Assembly: GCA_035285585.1 (NCBI GenBank)
Contig: JAYKGU010000315.1
Span: 5,159-69,158 of the forward strand
Reading direction: 5' to 3'
Source of the DNA: JAYKGU01 sp035285585
GTDB lineage: Bacteria; Cyanobacteriota; Cyanobacteriia; CAKZMO01
Length of the DNA stretch: 64,000 nt
The notes beneath the pieces are model-generated. The model was not told the DNA's origin. It was given only the letters and a program-made list of their open reading frames with translations, and ran no database searches. A program made the position numbers and the translations under genes. This document shows, in pieces, positions 18,308 to 26,900 of this stretch; the first letter of the stretch is position 1, and each line of letters begins with the position of its first letter.

Positions 18308-18982
18308 TCATCGGGACAAACGCCGAGAAGGCTTGCCCTCAAAAGGAATCAGGGTGCCTTCGGCGATCGCATAAGCCACCGTCCCCAATTTCAGCGAAAC
18401 CTCATAGCCACCCGTAAAGCTACCAAACGAGGGCAGCAAGATCAGGTTTTGGGGGCGATCGACGTAGAAGCAGGGGAGCCGCAGGGAATCCAGACGGGTT
18501 GTGAGCTTCAGGCAGGGATGGACGTGACCGCACAGATTGAGGTGATTTGCCTGGGGTTGGGGATCGTGGCTGAGGAACAGGGTTCCCAACGCCAATGTTT
18601 CAGTAATTTGCTGGTTGGGAATCTGGGGGAGGTGGTGGGCGAAGGGGCGATCGTGGTTACCGACGAGGAGGGTCACATCCGCATCAGTCCCATGCAAAAA
18701 TGCGGCCCACGGTTCGAGCACCTCGTCTACCAGCGCTAACCGGGAGTGGAATAAGTCGCCCAGGATGACCAGGCGCTGCGGTCGGAACCGCTGACAGAGC
18801 TGGGAGAGGCGATCGAGGGTGTCCTGGTTCACCCGGTTGGCGATGGGGATTCCATAGTGCTGGAAGGTCTCCGACTTGCCCAGGTGGAGGTCGGCCACCA
18901 GCAGGGTTTGCCAGTCGGGCAGGTAGATGGCCTTTTCCGGCAGCAGGGTGAGGGTGGTATGGGCGAGGGTCAGGTCAATCAT
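18308..18982 (-). CDS. PdeM-like metallophosphoesterase
   Basis: 224 residues from the ATG at 18982, which overlaps the helicase stop as ATGA; an in-frame start 21 nt upstream (19003) is less likely. The calcineurin-like metal site is complete: ADLHLGK, GDLFHS, GNHD and GHVHP. The sequence fits the ligase-associated DNA-damage-response phosphoesterase group (PdeM). In bacteria that carry that group, it occurs with an Lhr-like helicase, an ATP-dependent ligase and a beta-CASP exonuclease. Only the helicase is present here, directly upstream. Confidence 0.85.
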   Translation of the reverse strand: MIDLTLAHTTLTLLPEKAIYLPDWQTLLVADLHLGKSETFQHYGIPIANRVNQDTLDRLSQLCQRFRPQRLVILGDLFHSRLALVDEVLEPWAAFLHGTDADVTLLVGNHDRPFAHHLPQIPNQQITETLALGTLFLSHDPQPQANHLNLCGHVHPCLKLTTRLDSLRLPCFYVDRPQNLILLPSFGSFTGGYEVSLKLGTVAYAIAEGTLIPFEGKPSRRLSR

Positions 18983-21417
18983 GAGGGCGTCTTTTTCTCC
19001 CACTGCTGCTTCAGGCGCTCGATGCGCTCCAGCAGGCTTTCGTTGGACATGCGCGAGTTGAGCCGCTCCACCAGCAGGGGAAAGGCGAAGGGCGAGGGCC
19101 GTTTCGTGTCCTGCCAGCGGAGGGTGAGATGGCTGAGCCGATCTAGGGTGGCGGTGAGGCGATGCACTTCGAGCTGCTGCGCCATCACCTCCCGCTCGGC
19201 CTGCCGCAGCAGCAGATTCTCCGGCTCATATTTGCTGAACACTTCAAAAATCAGGGAGGAACTCACCTGGAGTTGGCCAGAGGTTTTGCGGGAGGAGGGG
19301 TAGCCCTTAAACACCAGCCCCGCCACCTGGGCAATGTCGCGGAAGCGCCGCTGAGTAAGTTCTGACAGATTCAGGCTGGCCTTCACGTCGTCGTAAAGCG
19401 CCTCCAGGCTGAGGAAGTCTTCAGAGAACAGGGTTTTGAACGGATAGTCCCTGGGAGCCAGAATCTCAAAGCCGTAGTCGTTCACCGAAATCGTAAAGGT
19501 GGCGTGCTGCTGGCGGGCAAAGCGATAGCCCCACAGAAAGCCCAGCCCCTCATGCACCCAGCGTCCCTCGAATGGGAAGACATAGAGATGTTGCCCTTCG
19601 CGGGTTTGGCAGGTTTCGATCAGCAGCTCATCGGCGGCGGGCAAACGGGAGAGGCGCTGCTGCACCGAGAGAATGGGGCGGATGCAGGTGAGTTCCTCGT
19701 TCTGGTGGGAGTCCATCAGGGCGTTGGCGACCTCCTGCCGCAGGTGGTGGCTGAGGGTGTCGGAAATGGCTAGATTGCCACCGTACCAGACGGGGGTGAC
19801 CGTGGACTTTTTGGTGGTATTGCGCACGTAGACCACCATGTCCTTCATCATCCAGAACTCTAGCTGCCGTCCCGCAAAGAAAAACACGTCCCCCTTCTTG
19901 AGGCGCGAGACAAAGTTTTCCTCGACGGTGCCGATGTCCTTGCGATTTGTATAAACAATGCGCACCGTCTGGTTGGAGGAAATGGTGCCGATGCCCATCC
20001 GGTGCATGCGGGCGATCGCCCCCTCCGTTACCCGATAAACCCCATCCTCCCGACTGACCTTGCGATAGCGGGGATAGGCGCTGAGGCACTGGCCGCCGTT
20101 CTCAATAAAATTCAGCATCCACTGGAATCCCCCGTCCGTCAGGTCCGCATAGGCGACGGTTTGCCGCACGTCCGCCAGCACGGCTTCTGGGACAAAGCCA
20201 TCACCGCAGGCCAGGGTCACCAGATGCTGAATCAGCACATCATAAGGACAGGCAAGCGGATGGCGGGCCTCAATATCCCCCAGGGCCAGCCCCCGCCGAA
20301 AAGCAGAGATTTCCAGCAGCTCCAGGGCGTTGGTGGGCAGAAACAAAATTTCCGAGGTGCCTTCGGGGATGTGGGCCGATCGCCCCGCCCGCTGAAGCAG
20401 TCGCGCCAGGTTTTTGGCGCTGCCAATCTGCACCACCCGCTCCACCGGCTGGAAGTCCACCCCCAGATCCAGGGACGAGGTGCAGACCACCCACTTAATG
20501 TCCCCGGACTTCACCCCTGCCTCGATCGCCTCTCGCTCTTTGACGTGAATGGAGCCGTGGTGGAGCGCGATGCGATCGCCATACTCCGGCACCGCAAACT
20601 GGAGGGCCTGATACCACCGCTCGGACTGGGAGCGGGTGTTGGTGAAAATCAGAGTAGACGTTTCGATGTCCAGGGCGTCCACCAATTCCTGGAACATGCG
20701 CAGCCCCAGATGTCCGGCCCAGGGAAAGCTGTCTACGGATTCCGGGAGAATGCTGCGAATGACGGTGCGCCGCTTCAGGTCGGACTGGATGATCACCGGC
20801 TGGCAGCCCAGGCCCACCGCCGCCTGGGCCGCTTCCTGGGGATTGCCCAAGGTTGCCGACACCGCCCAGGTTTGCAGGTCGGGTCGCAGTCGCCGCAGGT
20901 GGGACAGGCACAGCTCCGTTTGAGTACCCCGCTTGGAGTGAAGCAGCTCGTGCCACTCATCCAGAATTACCGCTTTCAGGGCACTGAACCGTTTGGCAGA
21001 GTCCTTATAGGAAAGCATCACCGAGAGGGATTCGGGGGTGGTGATCAGGATATCTGGCATGGCCTTGAGCTGGCGGGCCTTGCGGGAGGAGCTGGTGTCC
21101 CCCGTGCGGGACTCCACCGTCAGGGGCCAGCCCATCTCTTCAATGGGGCGGCGGATGGCCTGCTCGATGTCCCGCGCCAGTGCCCGCAGTGGTGTGAGGT
21201 AGAGGAGCTGTAGTCCTACGCCAGGGGATTCCAGGAGTTGGGCGATCGCCCCCATCACGGCAGCATAGGTTTTGCCCGACCCGGTGGGCACCTGAATCAT
21301 GCCGCTTTGGCCCGCCAGGTAAGCGTCCCAGGTTTGCCGCTGAAAGGGCAGGGGCTGCCAACCCTGGCGCTGAAACCAGTCGAGGATTGGCTCTAGACGG
21401 GGGCAGGACACGATCAA
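18979..21417 (-). CDS. Lhr-like DEXH helicase (ligase-associated DNA damage response type)
   Basis: 812 residues, probably starting at TTG 21417 (GGAG 5 nt upstream) or GTG 21411. Superfamily 2 motifs: Walker A QVPTGSGKT (~40), ILDEWHELL (~175), SATLGNP (~213) and QRAGRSAHIP (~345). A long C-terminal region of Lhr type follows. Such helicases move 3' to 5' on single-stranded DNA and are tied to repair. The gene is coupled to the PdeM-like gene by a 4-bp ATGA overlap, which supports a joint role in nucleic acid end processing. Confidence 0.88.
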   Translation of the reverse strand: MIVSCPRLEPILDWFQRQGWQPLPFQRQTWDAYLAGQSGMIQVPTGSGKTYAAVMGAIAQLLESPGVGLQLLYLTPLRALARDIEQAIRRPIEEMGWPLTVESRTGDTSSSRKARQLKAMPDILITTPESLSVMLSYKDSAKRFSALKAVILDEWHELLHSKRGTQTELCLSHLRRLRPDLQTWAVSATLGNPQEAAQAAVGLGCQPVIIQSDLKRRTVIRSILPESVDSFPWAGHLGLRMFQELVDALDIETSTLIFTNTRSQSERWYQALQFAVPEYGDRIALHHGSIHVKEREAIEAGVKSGDIKWVVCTSSLDLGVDFQPVERVVQIGSAKNLARLLQRAGRSAHIPEGTSEILFLPTNALELLEISAFRRGLALGDIEARHPLACPYDVLIQHLVTLACGDGFVPEAVLADVRQTVAYADLTDGGFQWMLNFIENGGQCLSAYPRYRKVSREDGVYRVTEGAIARMHRMGIGTISSNQTVRIVYTNRKDIGTVEENFVSRLKKGDVFFFAGRQLEFWMMKDMVVYVRNTTKKSTVTPVWYGGNLAISDTLSHHLRQEVANALMDSHQNEELTCIRPILSVQQRLSRLPAADELLIETCQTREGQHLYVFPFEGRWVHEGLGFLWGYRFARQQHATFTISVNDYGFEILAPRDYPFKTLFSEDFLSLEALYDDVKASLNLSELTQRRFRDIAQVAGLVFKGYPSSRKTSGQLQVSSSLIFEVFSKYEPENLLLRQAEREVMAQQLEVHRLTATLDRLSHLTLRWQDTKRPSPFAFPLLVERLNSRMSNESLLERIERLKQQWEKKTPS

Positions 21418-21457
21418 AACTTCTCCAACGGGCTGATCAGAGGGGGCCGCAAGTTTA

Positions 21458-21539
21458 CGTAGGGTGTGTCATCGCGTAGCGTGACGCACCGAAGCGTGAG
21501 GTCGCGGTGCGTTGGGCTGACGCCACAACACACCCTACG
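21458..21539. repeat. 82-bp palindromic repeat element
   Basis: Outer arms CGTAGGGTGTGT (21458-21469) and ACACACCCTACG (21528-21539); inner arms ACGCACCG (21484-21491) and CGGTGCGT. It has the form of the short dispersed palindromes found in cyanobacterial spacers. No coding function. Confidence 0.85.
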
Positions 21540-21642
21540 GCTGGGGGACACTGCGATCGCCCCATTGTTGGTGGGGGCGAACAGAAGCATGAAACCCAAC
21601 AATCTTAAACTTAACGATATAGCCCTGCGGGCTAAGGTTTGA

Positions 21643-21675
21643 GTGTGGAACCTCTGTGACGCAGGGGTTCCACAC
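21643..21675. repeat. 14-bp-stem hairpin upstream of Uma2 gene
   Basis: GTGTGGAACC (21643-21652) pairs with GGTTCCACAC (21666-21675); with the inner TCTG/CAGG the stem reaches 14 bp (one G-U) around a 5-nt loop. No T-run follows. Confidence 0.75.
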
Positions 21676-21704
21676 CTCTTGAATGTCCTGACGTGAAAGC
21701 GTAA

Positions 21705-21713
21705 TGCTATAAT
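21705..21713 (+). promoter_or_regulatory. extended -10 promoter for Uma2 gene
   Basis: TGC followed by a perfect TATAAT (21708-21713), 17 bp before the ATG. No good -35 was seen, which is usual for extended -10 promoters. The 5' leader would be very short, matching the lack of a Shine-Dalgarno. Confidence 0.55.
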
Positions 21714-21730
21714 ACACAGCTTAAAAAATT

Positions 21731-22339
21731 ATGGGACAGACCCCAACTCAACCAGAAACCCTATTGCTTGAGCTGCCAGACGCGATCGCCCTCCACGTCA
21801 CTCAAGAACAGTTTGAGGCACTGGCAATTGCCAATCGAGACTTAAGGCTAGAACGCACGGCAGCCGGAGAATTGCTCGTGAATCCCCCCACAGGCGGCGA
21901 ATCGGGTAGGCGTAACCGCAGCATCACTGGACAACTCGATCGCTGGTATGAAGAAAACGAAGACTTAGGAGAAGCGTTTGACTCCTCGACGGGATTTAGG
22001 CTGCCCAACGGGGCTGACCGCTCTCCTGATGCTGCTTGGGTCCGTCGAGAACGTTGGGAATCCCTGACTCCCCAACAGCGAAAAGGCTTCGTCCCACTGT
22101 GTCCCGATTTTGTCGTCGAATTGCGGTCTGAATCGGATAGCCTCCCAAAATTGCAGGCCAAAATGCGGGAATACATCGATAACGGAGCCAGACTAGGATG
22201 GTTAGTTGACCCACAGAACAGGCAGGTAGAGATCTATCGCCCCGACAGAGAAGTGGAAGTGTTGGAAAATCCCCAGGAATTTTCTGGCGAGGATGTACTA
22301 CCGCAGTTTGTTATGCGTTTTAGCAGGATTTGGTGCTAA
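21731..22339 (+). CDS. Uma2 family endonuclease-like protein (DUF820)
   Basis: 202 residues. It has the Uma2/DUF820 layout of a PD-(D/E)XK nuclease fold: ADRSPDAAWVRRERW (~97-111) with the first acidic residue, CPDFVVELRSESDSLPKLQAKM (~123-144) with the E-x-(S) and Lys region, and the closing GARLGWLVDPQNRQVEIYRP. Cyanobacteria carry many paralogues of this family, often near repeats; the biological role is not settled. The gene is bracketed by palindromic and duplicated repeats, which fits a mobile or recently inserted module. Confidence 0.9.
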   Translation: MGQTPTQPETLLLELPDAIALHVTQEQFEALAIANRDLRLERTAAGELLVNPPTGGESGRRNRSITGQLDRWYEENEDLGEAFDSSTGFRLPNGADRSPDAAWVRRERWESLTPQQRKGFVPLCPDFVVELRSESDSLPKLQAKMREYIDNGARLGWLVDPQNRQVEIYRPDREVEVLENPQEFSGEDVLPQFVMRFSRIWC

Positions 22340-22345
22340 TTGGTG

Positions 22346-22488
22346 GCGCGATCATTGGTATGGGCTGTGTTGGGTTTCGCATCCGCTCAACCCAACCTAC
22401 AAAGTTTTCTATTGACTCAAATTCACAACAGTAGCGCGATCATTAGTATGGGCTGTGTTGGGTTTCGCATCCGCTCAACCCAACCTAC
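22346..22488. repeat. pair of 55-bp direct repeats
   Basis: Copies at 22346-22400 and 22434-22488 are identical except for one base (ATTGGTAT versus ATTAGTAT). Each also contains an inverted repeat, GTTGGGTT...CAACCCAAC. They lie just after the Uma2 gene and before the end of the EamA gene. Confidence 0.9.
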
Positions 22489-22527
22489 GGTTGCTGGCGC
22501 TGTCAACTGAGAACCAGGATGTGAAAG

Positions 22528-23427
22528 CTAGGATGCAGTCCCCTGAAGACGGTTGAGATTCCAGTTGACGCAGGAAACGCCAAGAATGACCAGAACACTG
22601 CCCAGCAGCAAGGCACTGGTAATCGATTCCTGTAGGAAAAGCGCACCAAACGTTACGGCAAATATGGGTACCAGGTTGATGAAAATAGACGCCTTAGCCG
22701 GACCAATGGCCTGAATTCCCTCGTAATACCAGCTAAACCCCAACACTGTGCCCAGCAGGCCCAGATAGAGTAGACTCAGCCATACAGACGGCATCGTCAA
22801 GGGGGACCCGTCTCCGCTCCTGTCCCACAGGGCCAGCGGCAGCAGGGCGATCGCCCCCACCCATACCGCATAGGTCGTGGCCACGACAGGGGAAAGTTCT
22901 TTCATCACCTGTCGGCCAACTATGGAATACACGCTCCAACTCGCCACACAGCCCAAAAGCAGCAGTTCACCCCGCCCTATCCCTTCAGACAGCAGTGTTG
23001 CGAGCTGTCCGTCGGTGATCACCAGTGCCGCCCCCACGAGGGAAATCAGCGTTCCAATCAGCTTAAACCGGGTCAGGCGCTCCTGCAAAAATAGGGCCGA
23101 ACACAGGGTAATCACCACCGGATTTAAGGCGATGATCAGCCCCGCACGGCTGGCGGGTATCGTTTGCAGGCCTGAAAAGAAAAACACGTTGTAGGCAAAC
23201 ACACCGCTCAGACCCAGCACAAGAATCGGGAAAATTTGGCGGGCTTTAAGCGGTGGCAGCGGCTCCTGGCGATGATAGGTCCAGAGGTAGAGGGCGATCG
23301 CCGCGATCGCAAATCGACCCAGTGCTGCCCCATAGGGACTCATCTCCTGAGCCAAAATTCGGCCTGCAATAAATGTACCGCCCCAGAAGGCCATGGTCAG
23401 CACCAGCTTCAGATAAATCAGAGACAT
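22528..23427 (-). CDS. EamA/DMT family transporter
   Basis: 299 residues from the ATG at 23427; a TTG start at 23475 would add 16 hydrophilic residues and is less typical. About ten hydrophobic segments arranged as two five-helix halves, each an EamA domain (first: LVLTMAFWGGTFIAGRILAQ; second: LLLLGCVASWSVYSIVGRQVMK). Family members export amino acids or other small metabolites across the inner membrane; the substrate cannot be assigned. Stands alone. Confidence 0.9.
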   Translation of the reverse strand: MSLIYLKLVLTMAFWGGTFIAGRILAQEMSPYGAALGRFAIAAIALYLWTYHRQEPLPPLKARQIFPILVLGLSGVFAYNVFFFSGLQTIPASRAGLIIALNPVVITLCSALFLQERLTRFKLIGTLISLVGAALVITDGQLATLLSEGIGRGELLLLGCVASWSVYSIVGRQVMKELSPVVATTYAVWVGAIALLPLALWDRSGDGSPLTMPSVWLSLLYLGLLGTVLGFSWYYEGIQAIGPAKASIFINLVPIFAVTFGALFLQESITSALLLGSVLVILGVSCVNWNLNRLQGTAS

Positions 23428-23975
23428 GTTTGGCGTCTTGCAACAGCGTATGGCTTCAGCATAGTCCTTACTCAATGCAGGTTTAGGGCGTAGTTATGGA
23501 ATCAAAACTGGCTTAAATAATTACAGCCGGTTTACCTCCAACCGTCTTTGGGCATGGAGACCCGGACTTGCACCGTGGTATCTGGGTTGATGGGCATTTG
23601 GCAACAGTGTGGCAACAGTTCTCCCTCAGACTAGCAAAAAGAACCCCCAGGGTTAAGCCAGGGTTAAGTTTGAGCCTGTTCCTTATCTTGTAGTCCCCTG
23701 TGTCCAGCATGTTGTCTTGAGATAAGAATCATTTCGAAGTATCAAGAAAGAATTCGGGTTTTCAATAACTTTCAGCGCTAAATTCGTTGGCAAATAAAGC
23801 CCATCACGCCTGGGCCGAATATTACAAAAGTTCAGATCAATTTAAAGGTTATGGTTCCCGGAAAACGTCAAGATTTGCATCGCCAGATCTGACAATTTCC
23901 TTAAGACATTGCGCTCAACGGGACTCCTCATTAGAGAATTCGGCTAGCTAGAGTTGGACGCAACATGCGCTCTAG
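23428..23975. other. 548-bp divergent intergenic region upstream of gltB
   Basis: Should contain the gltB promoter. I searched for the NtcA consensus GTA-N8-TAC and found no exact match. No tRNA, riboswitch or long repeat was recognised. Confidence 0.45.
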
Positions 23976-26900
23976 ATGCCGCCCGTTTGTCACGTTGGGT
24001 ATCAAGCAATGAACACCAATCAACCGCCCGTTAAGCAGGGTCTTTATGACCCCCAATTTGAACACGATGCCTGCGGCGTCGGATTTGTCGTCCACATGAA
24101 GGGAGTCCAGTCCCACGCCATTGTCGAACAGGCGCTGACGATTTTGCTCAACCTGGAGCATCGCGGTGCGGTGGGGGCCGAACCCAACACGGGTGACGGT
24201 GCTGGCATTTTGATGCAGGTGCCCCACAAGTTCATGACCAAAGTGGCGGCGATCGCCAACATCACCCTCCCCGCCCCTGGCCACTACGGCGTGGGCATGA
24301 TTTTCGCCTCCCCCGATGCCGCCGCCCGCGAGCAGGGCCGCCGCGCCTTTGAGCAGGTGGTCGCCGCCGAGGGTCAGCAAGTCCTGGGCTGGCGCGACGT
24401 GCCCACCGACCATTCCTCCCTGGGGGAGACGGCACGGGCCAGCGAACCGTTTATGCAGCAGGTGTTTATTGGGCGATCGCCCGACGTAACCGACGAACTG
24501 GCCTTCGAGCGGAAGCTCTACATCATCCGCAAAATGGCCCACACCGCCATCCACTGCACGGGCATTGATACCTACTGGTATCCCGCCAGCCTCTCCTGCC
24601 GCACGATTGTCTATAAGGGGATGCTGACCCCGGCCCAGGTGGGCGACTATTACCCGGATTTGAGCGATCCGGACCTGGAGAGCGCCCTGGGGCTGGTGCA
24701 TTCCCGCTTCAGCACCAACACGTTCCCCAGTTGGGAGCGATCGCACCCTTACCGCTACATCGCCCACAACGGCGAGATCAACACCCTGCGGGGAAATATT
24801 AACTGGATGCACGCCCGCCAGTCCCTCTTTGAGTCCGAGCTGTTTGGCGATGGCCTGAAGCGGGCCTATCCGCTGATCAACATTGAGGGCAGCGACTCCC
24901 TGATTTTTGACAATGCCCTGGAGCTGCTGACTTTGGCGGGGCGATCGCTCCCCCATGCGGTGATGATGATGATCCCCGAACCCTGGACGGCCCACGAGTC
25001 CATGAGTGCGCAGAAGAAGGCGTTTTACAAATACCACTCCTGCCTGATGGAGCCGTGGGATGGTCCCGCCTCCATCGCCTTCACGGACGGCACCATGATG
25101 GGGGCAGTGCTGGATCGCAACGGTCTGCGGCCTTCCCGCTACTACGTCACCAAGGACGACCGGGTGATCATGGCGTCGGAGGCCGGGGTGCTGCCCGTGG
25201 AGCCGGAAAACGTGCTGAAGAAGGGCCGCCTGGAGCCGGGGCGCATGTTCCTGGTGGATATGGCGGCAGGGCGCATTGTGGCGGATGAGGAGATCAAGCA
25301 GCAGATTGTCTCCGAGCATCCCTACCAGGAATGGCTGGATCGGCACATGGTTTCCCTGGCGGATCTGCCTGACGCCATTAATACGTCCGACGCCGTTAAT
25401 ACGTCCCACGACCGCGTAGGGGCACGGCATGCCGTGCCCCTACGCAACCCATCGCAACCCACCGGCATCCCGCAACCCACCGATATCACGCAACCCACCG
25501 GTATCACGGAACCCACCGATATCCCGCAACCCATCGACATCGCGGAACCCATCGGCATCACGGAACCCACCGATATCCCGCAACCCACCGACACCACGGA
25601 ACCCACCGACATCACGGAACCAGCCAATATACCCCTACACCAGCGGCAGAAGGCATTCGGCTACACCTTTGAAGAACTGCGAATGCTGCTGACGCCGATG
25701 GCCCAAAACGGCGTGGAAGCAATCGGGTCGATGGGGACGGATACGCCCCTGGCAGTGTTGAGCGATCGCCCCAAGCTTCTTTACGACTACTTCCAGCAGC
25801 TTTTCGCCCAGGTGACCAACCCGCCCATCGACTCCATCCGCGAGGAAATCATCACCTCCCCGGAGACCACCATCGGCTCGGAGCGCAATTTGCTGAAGCC
25901 AGAGCCGGAAAGCTGCCATCTGATTGAGCTGAAAACTCCGGTGCTCACCAATGGAGAACTGGCGAAGCTGAAGGCCATTAATCACGGGGATTTCAAGTCG
26001 GTCACTCTACCAATCCTGTTCGACCCCAAATTAGGTGTCGCCGGGCTGGAGACCCGGATGGACGCCATTTGTGCCGAGGCGGATGCGGCGATCGAGGATG
26101 GGAAGAGCGTGCTTATTTTGAGCGATCGCCCCCTCGATGCCGACCACGCCCCCATCCCCGCCCTGCTGGCCGTCGCAGGACTGCACCACCACCTGATCCG
26201 CAAGGGCACCCGCACCCGTGTCGGCCTGGTGCTGGAGTCGGGCGAACCCCGCGAAGTCCATCATTTTGCCGTGCTGATTGGCTATGGCTGCGGGGCCATC
26301 AACCCCTACCTGGCCTTTGAGACCATCGACGCCATGATCCAGCAGAAGGAGCTGCTGAACGTGGATCTCAAAACCGCCTGCAAAAACTACATTAAGGCGG
26401 TGACTAAAGGGGTGATTAAGATCGCCTCCAAAATCGGCATCTCCACCATCCAGAGCTACCGGGGTGCCCAGATTTTCGAGAGCATCGGCCTCAACCAGGC
26501 AGTGATCGACAAGTACTTCACCTGGACGGCTTCCCGCATTGAGGGGGCGGATCTGGCGGTGATTACCCAGGAGGCCATCCTGCGCCACGCCCATGCCTTC
26601 CCCGGTCGGGAGGTGGAGGACACCACCCTGGACGTGGGCGGCGAATACCAGTGGCGCAAAGAGGGCGAACGTCACCTGTTCAGCCCCGAAGCCATCCACA
26701 GCCTCCAGCGAGCCGTGCGCGAAGGCGACTACGATCTCTACAAAAAATACGCTGCCCTAGTGAATGACCAGAGCAAGACCCACTTCACCCTGCGGGGACT
26801 GCTGGACTTCAGAGCCAGAGAACCCATCCCCCTGGAGGAAGTGGAGTCTGTCGAGGAGATTGTCAAGCGGTTCAAGACCGGGGCCATGAGCTACGGGTCG

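Noticed and set aside
20002..21213. 403-codon plus-strand frame opposite the Lhr-like helicase
   Set aside because: Shadow frame in GC-rich sequence; the opposite strand has complete helicase motifs.
23976..24008. N-terminal 11 residues of gltB as certain coding sequence
   Set aside because: Neither 23976 nor 24009 has a clear Shine-Dalgarno; the start remains undecided, so no claim is made about propeptide length.
25455..25634. 18-bp repeats in gltB as a possible CRISPR array
   Set aside because: Units are directly adjacent without unique spacers, are too short, and encode an in-frame hexapeptide repeat; no cas genes are nearby.
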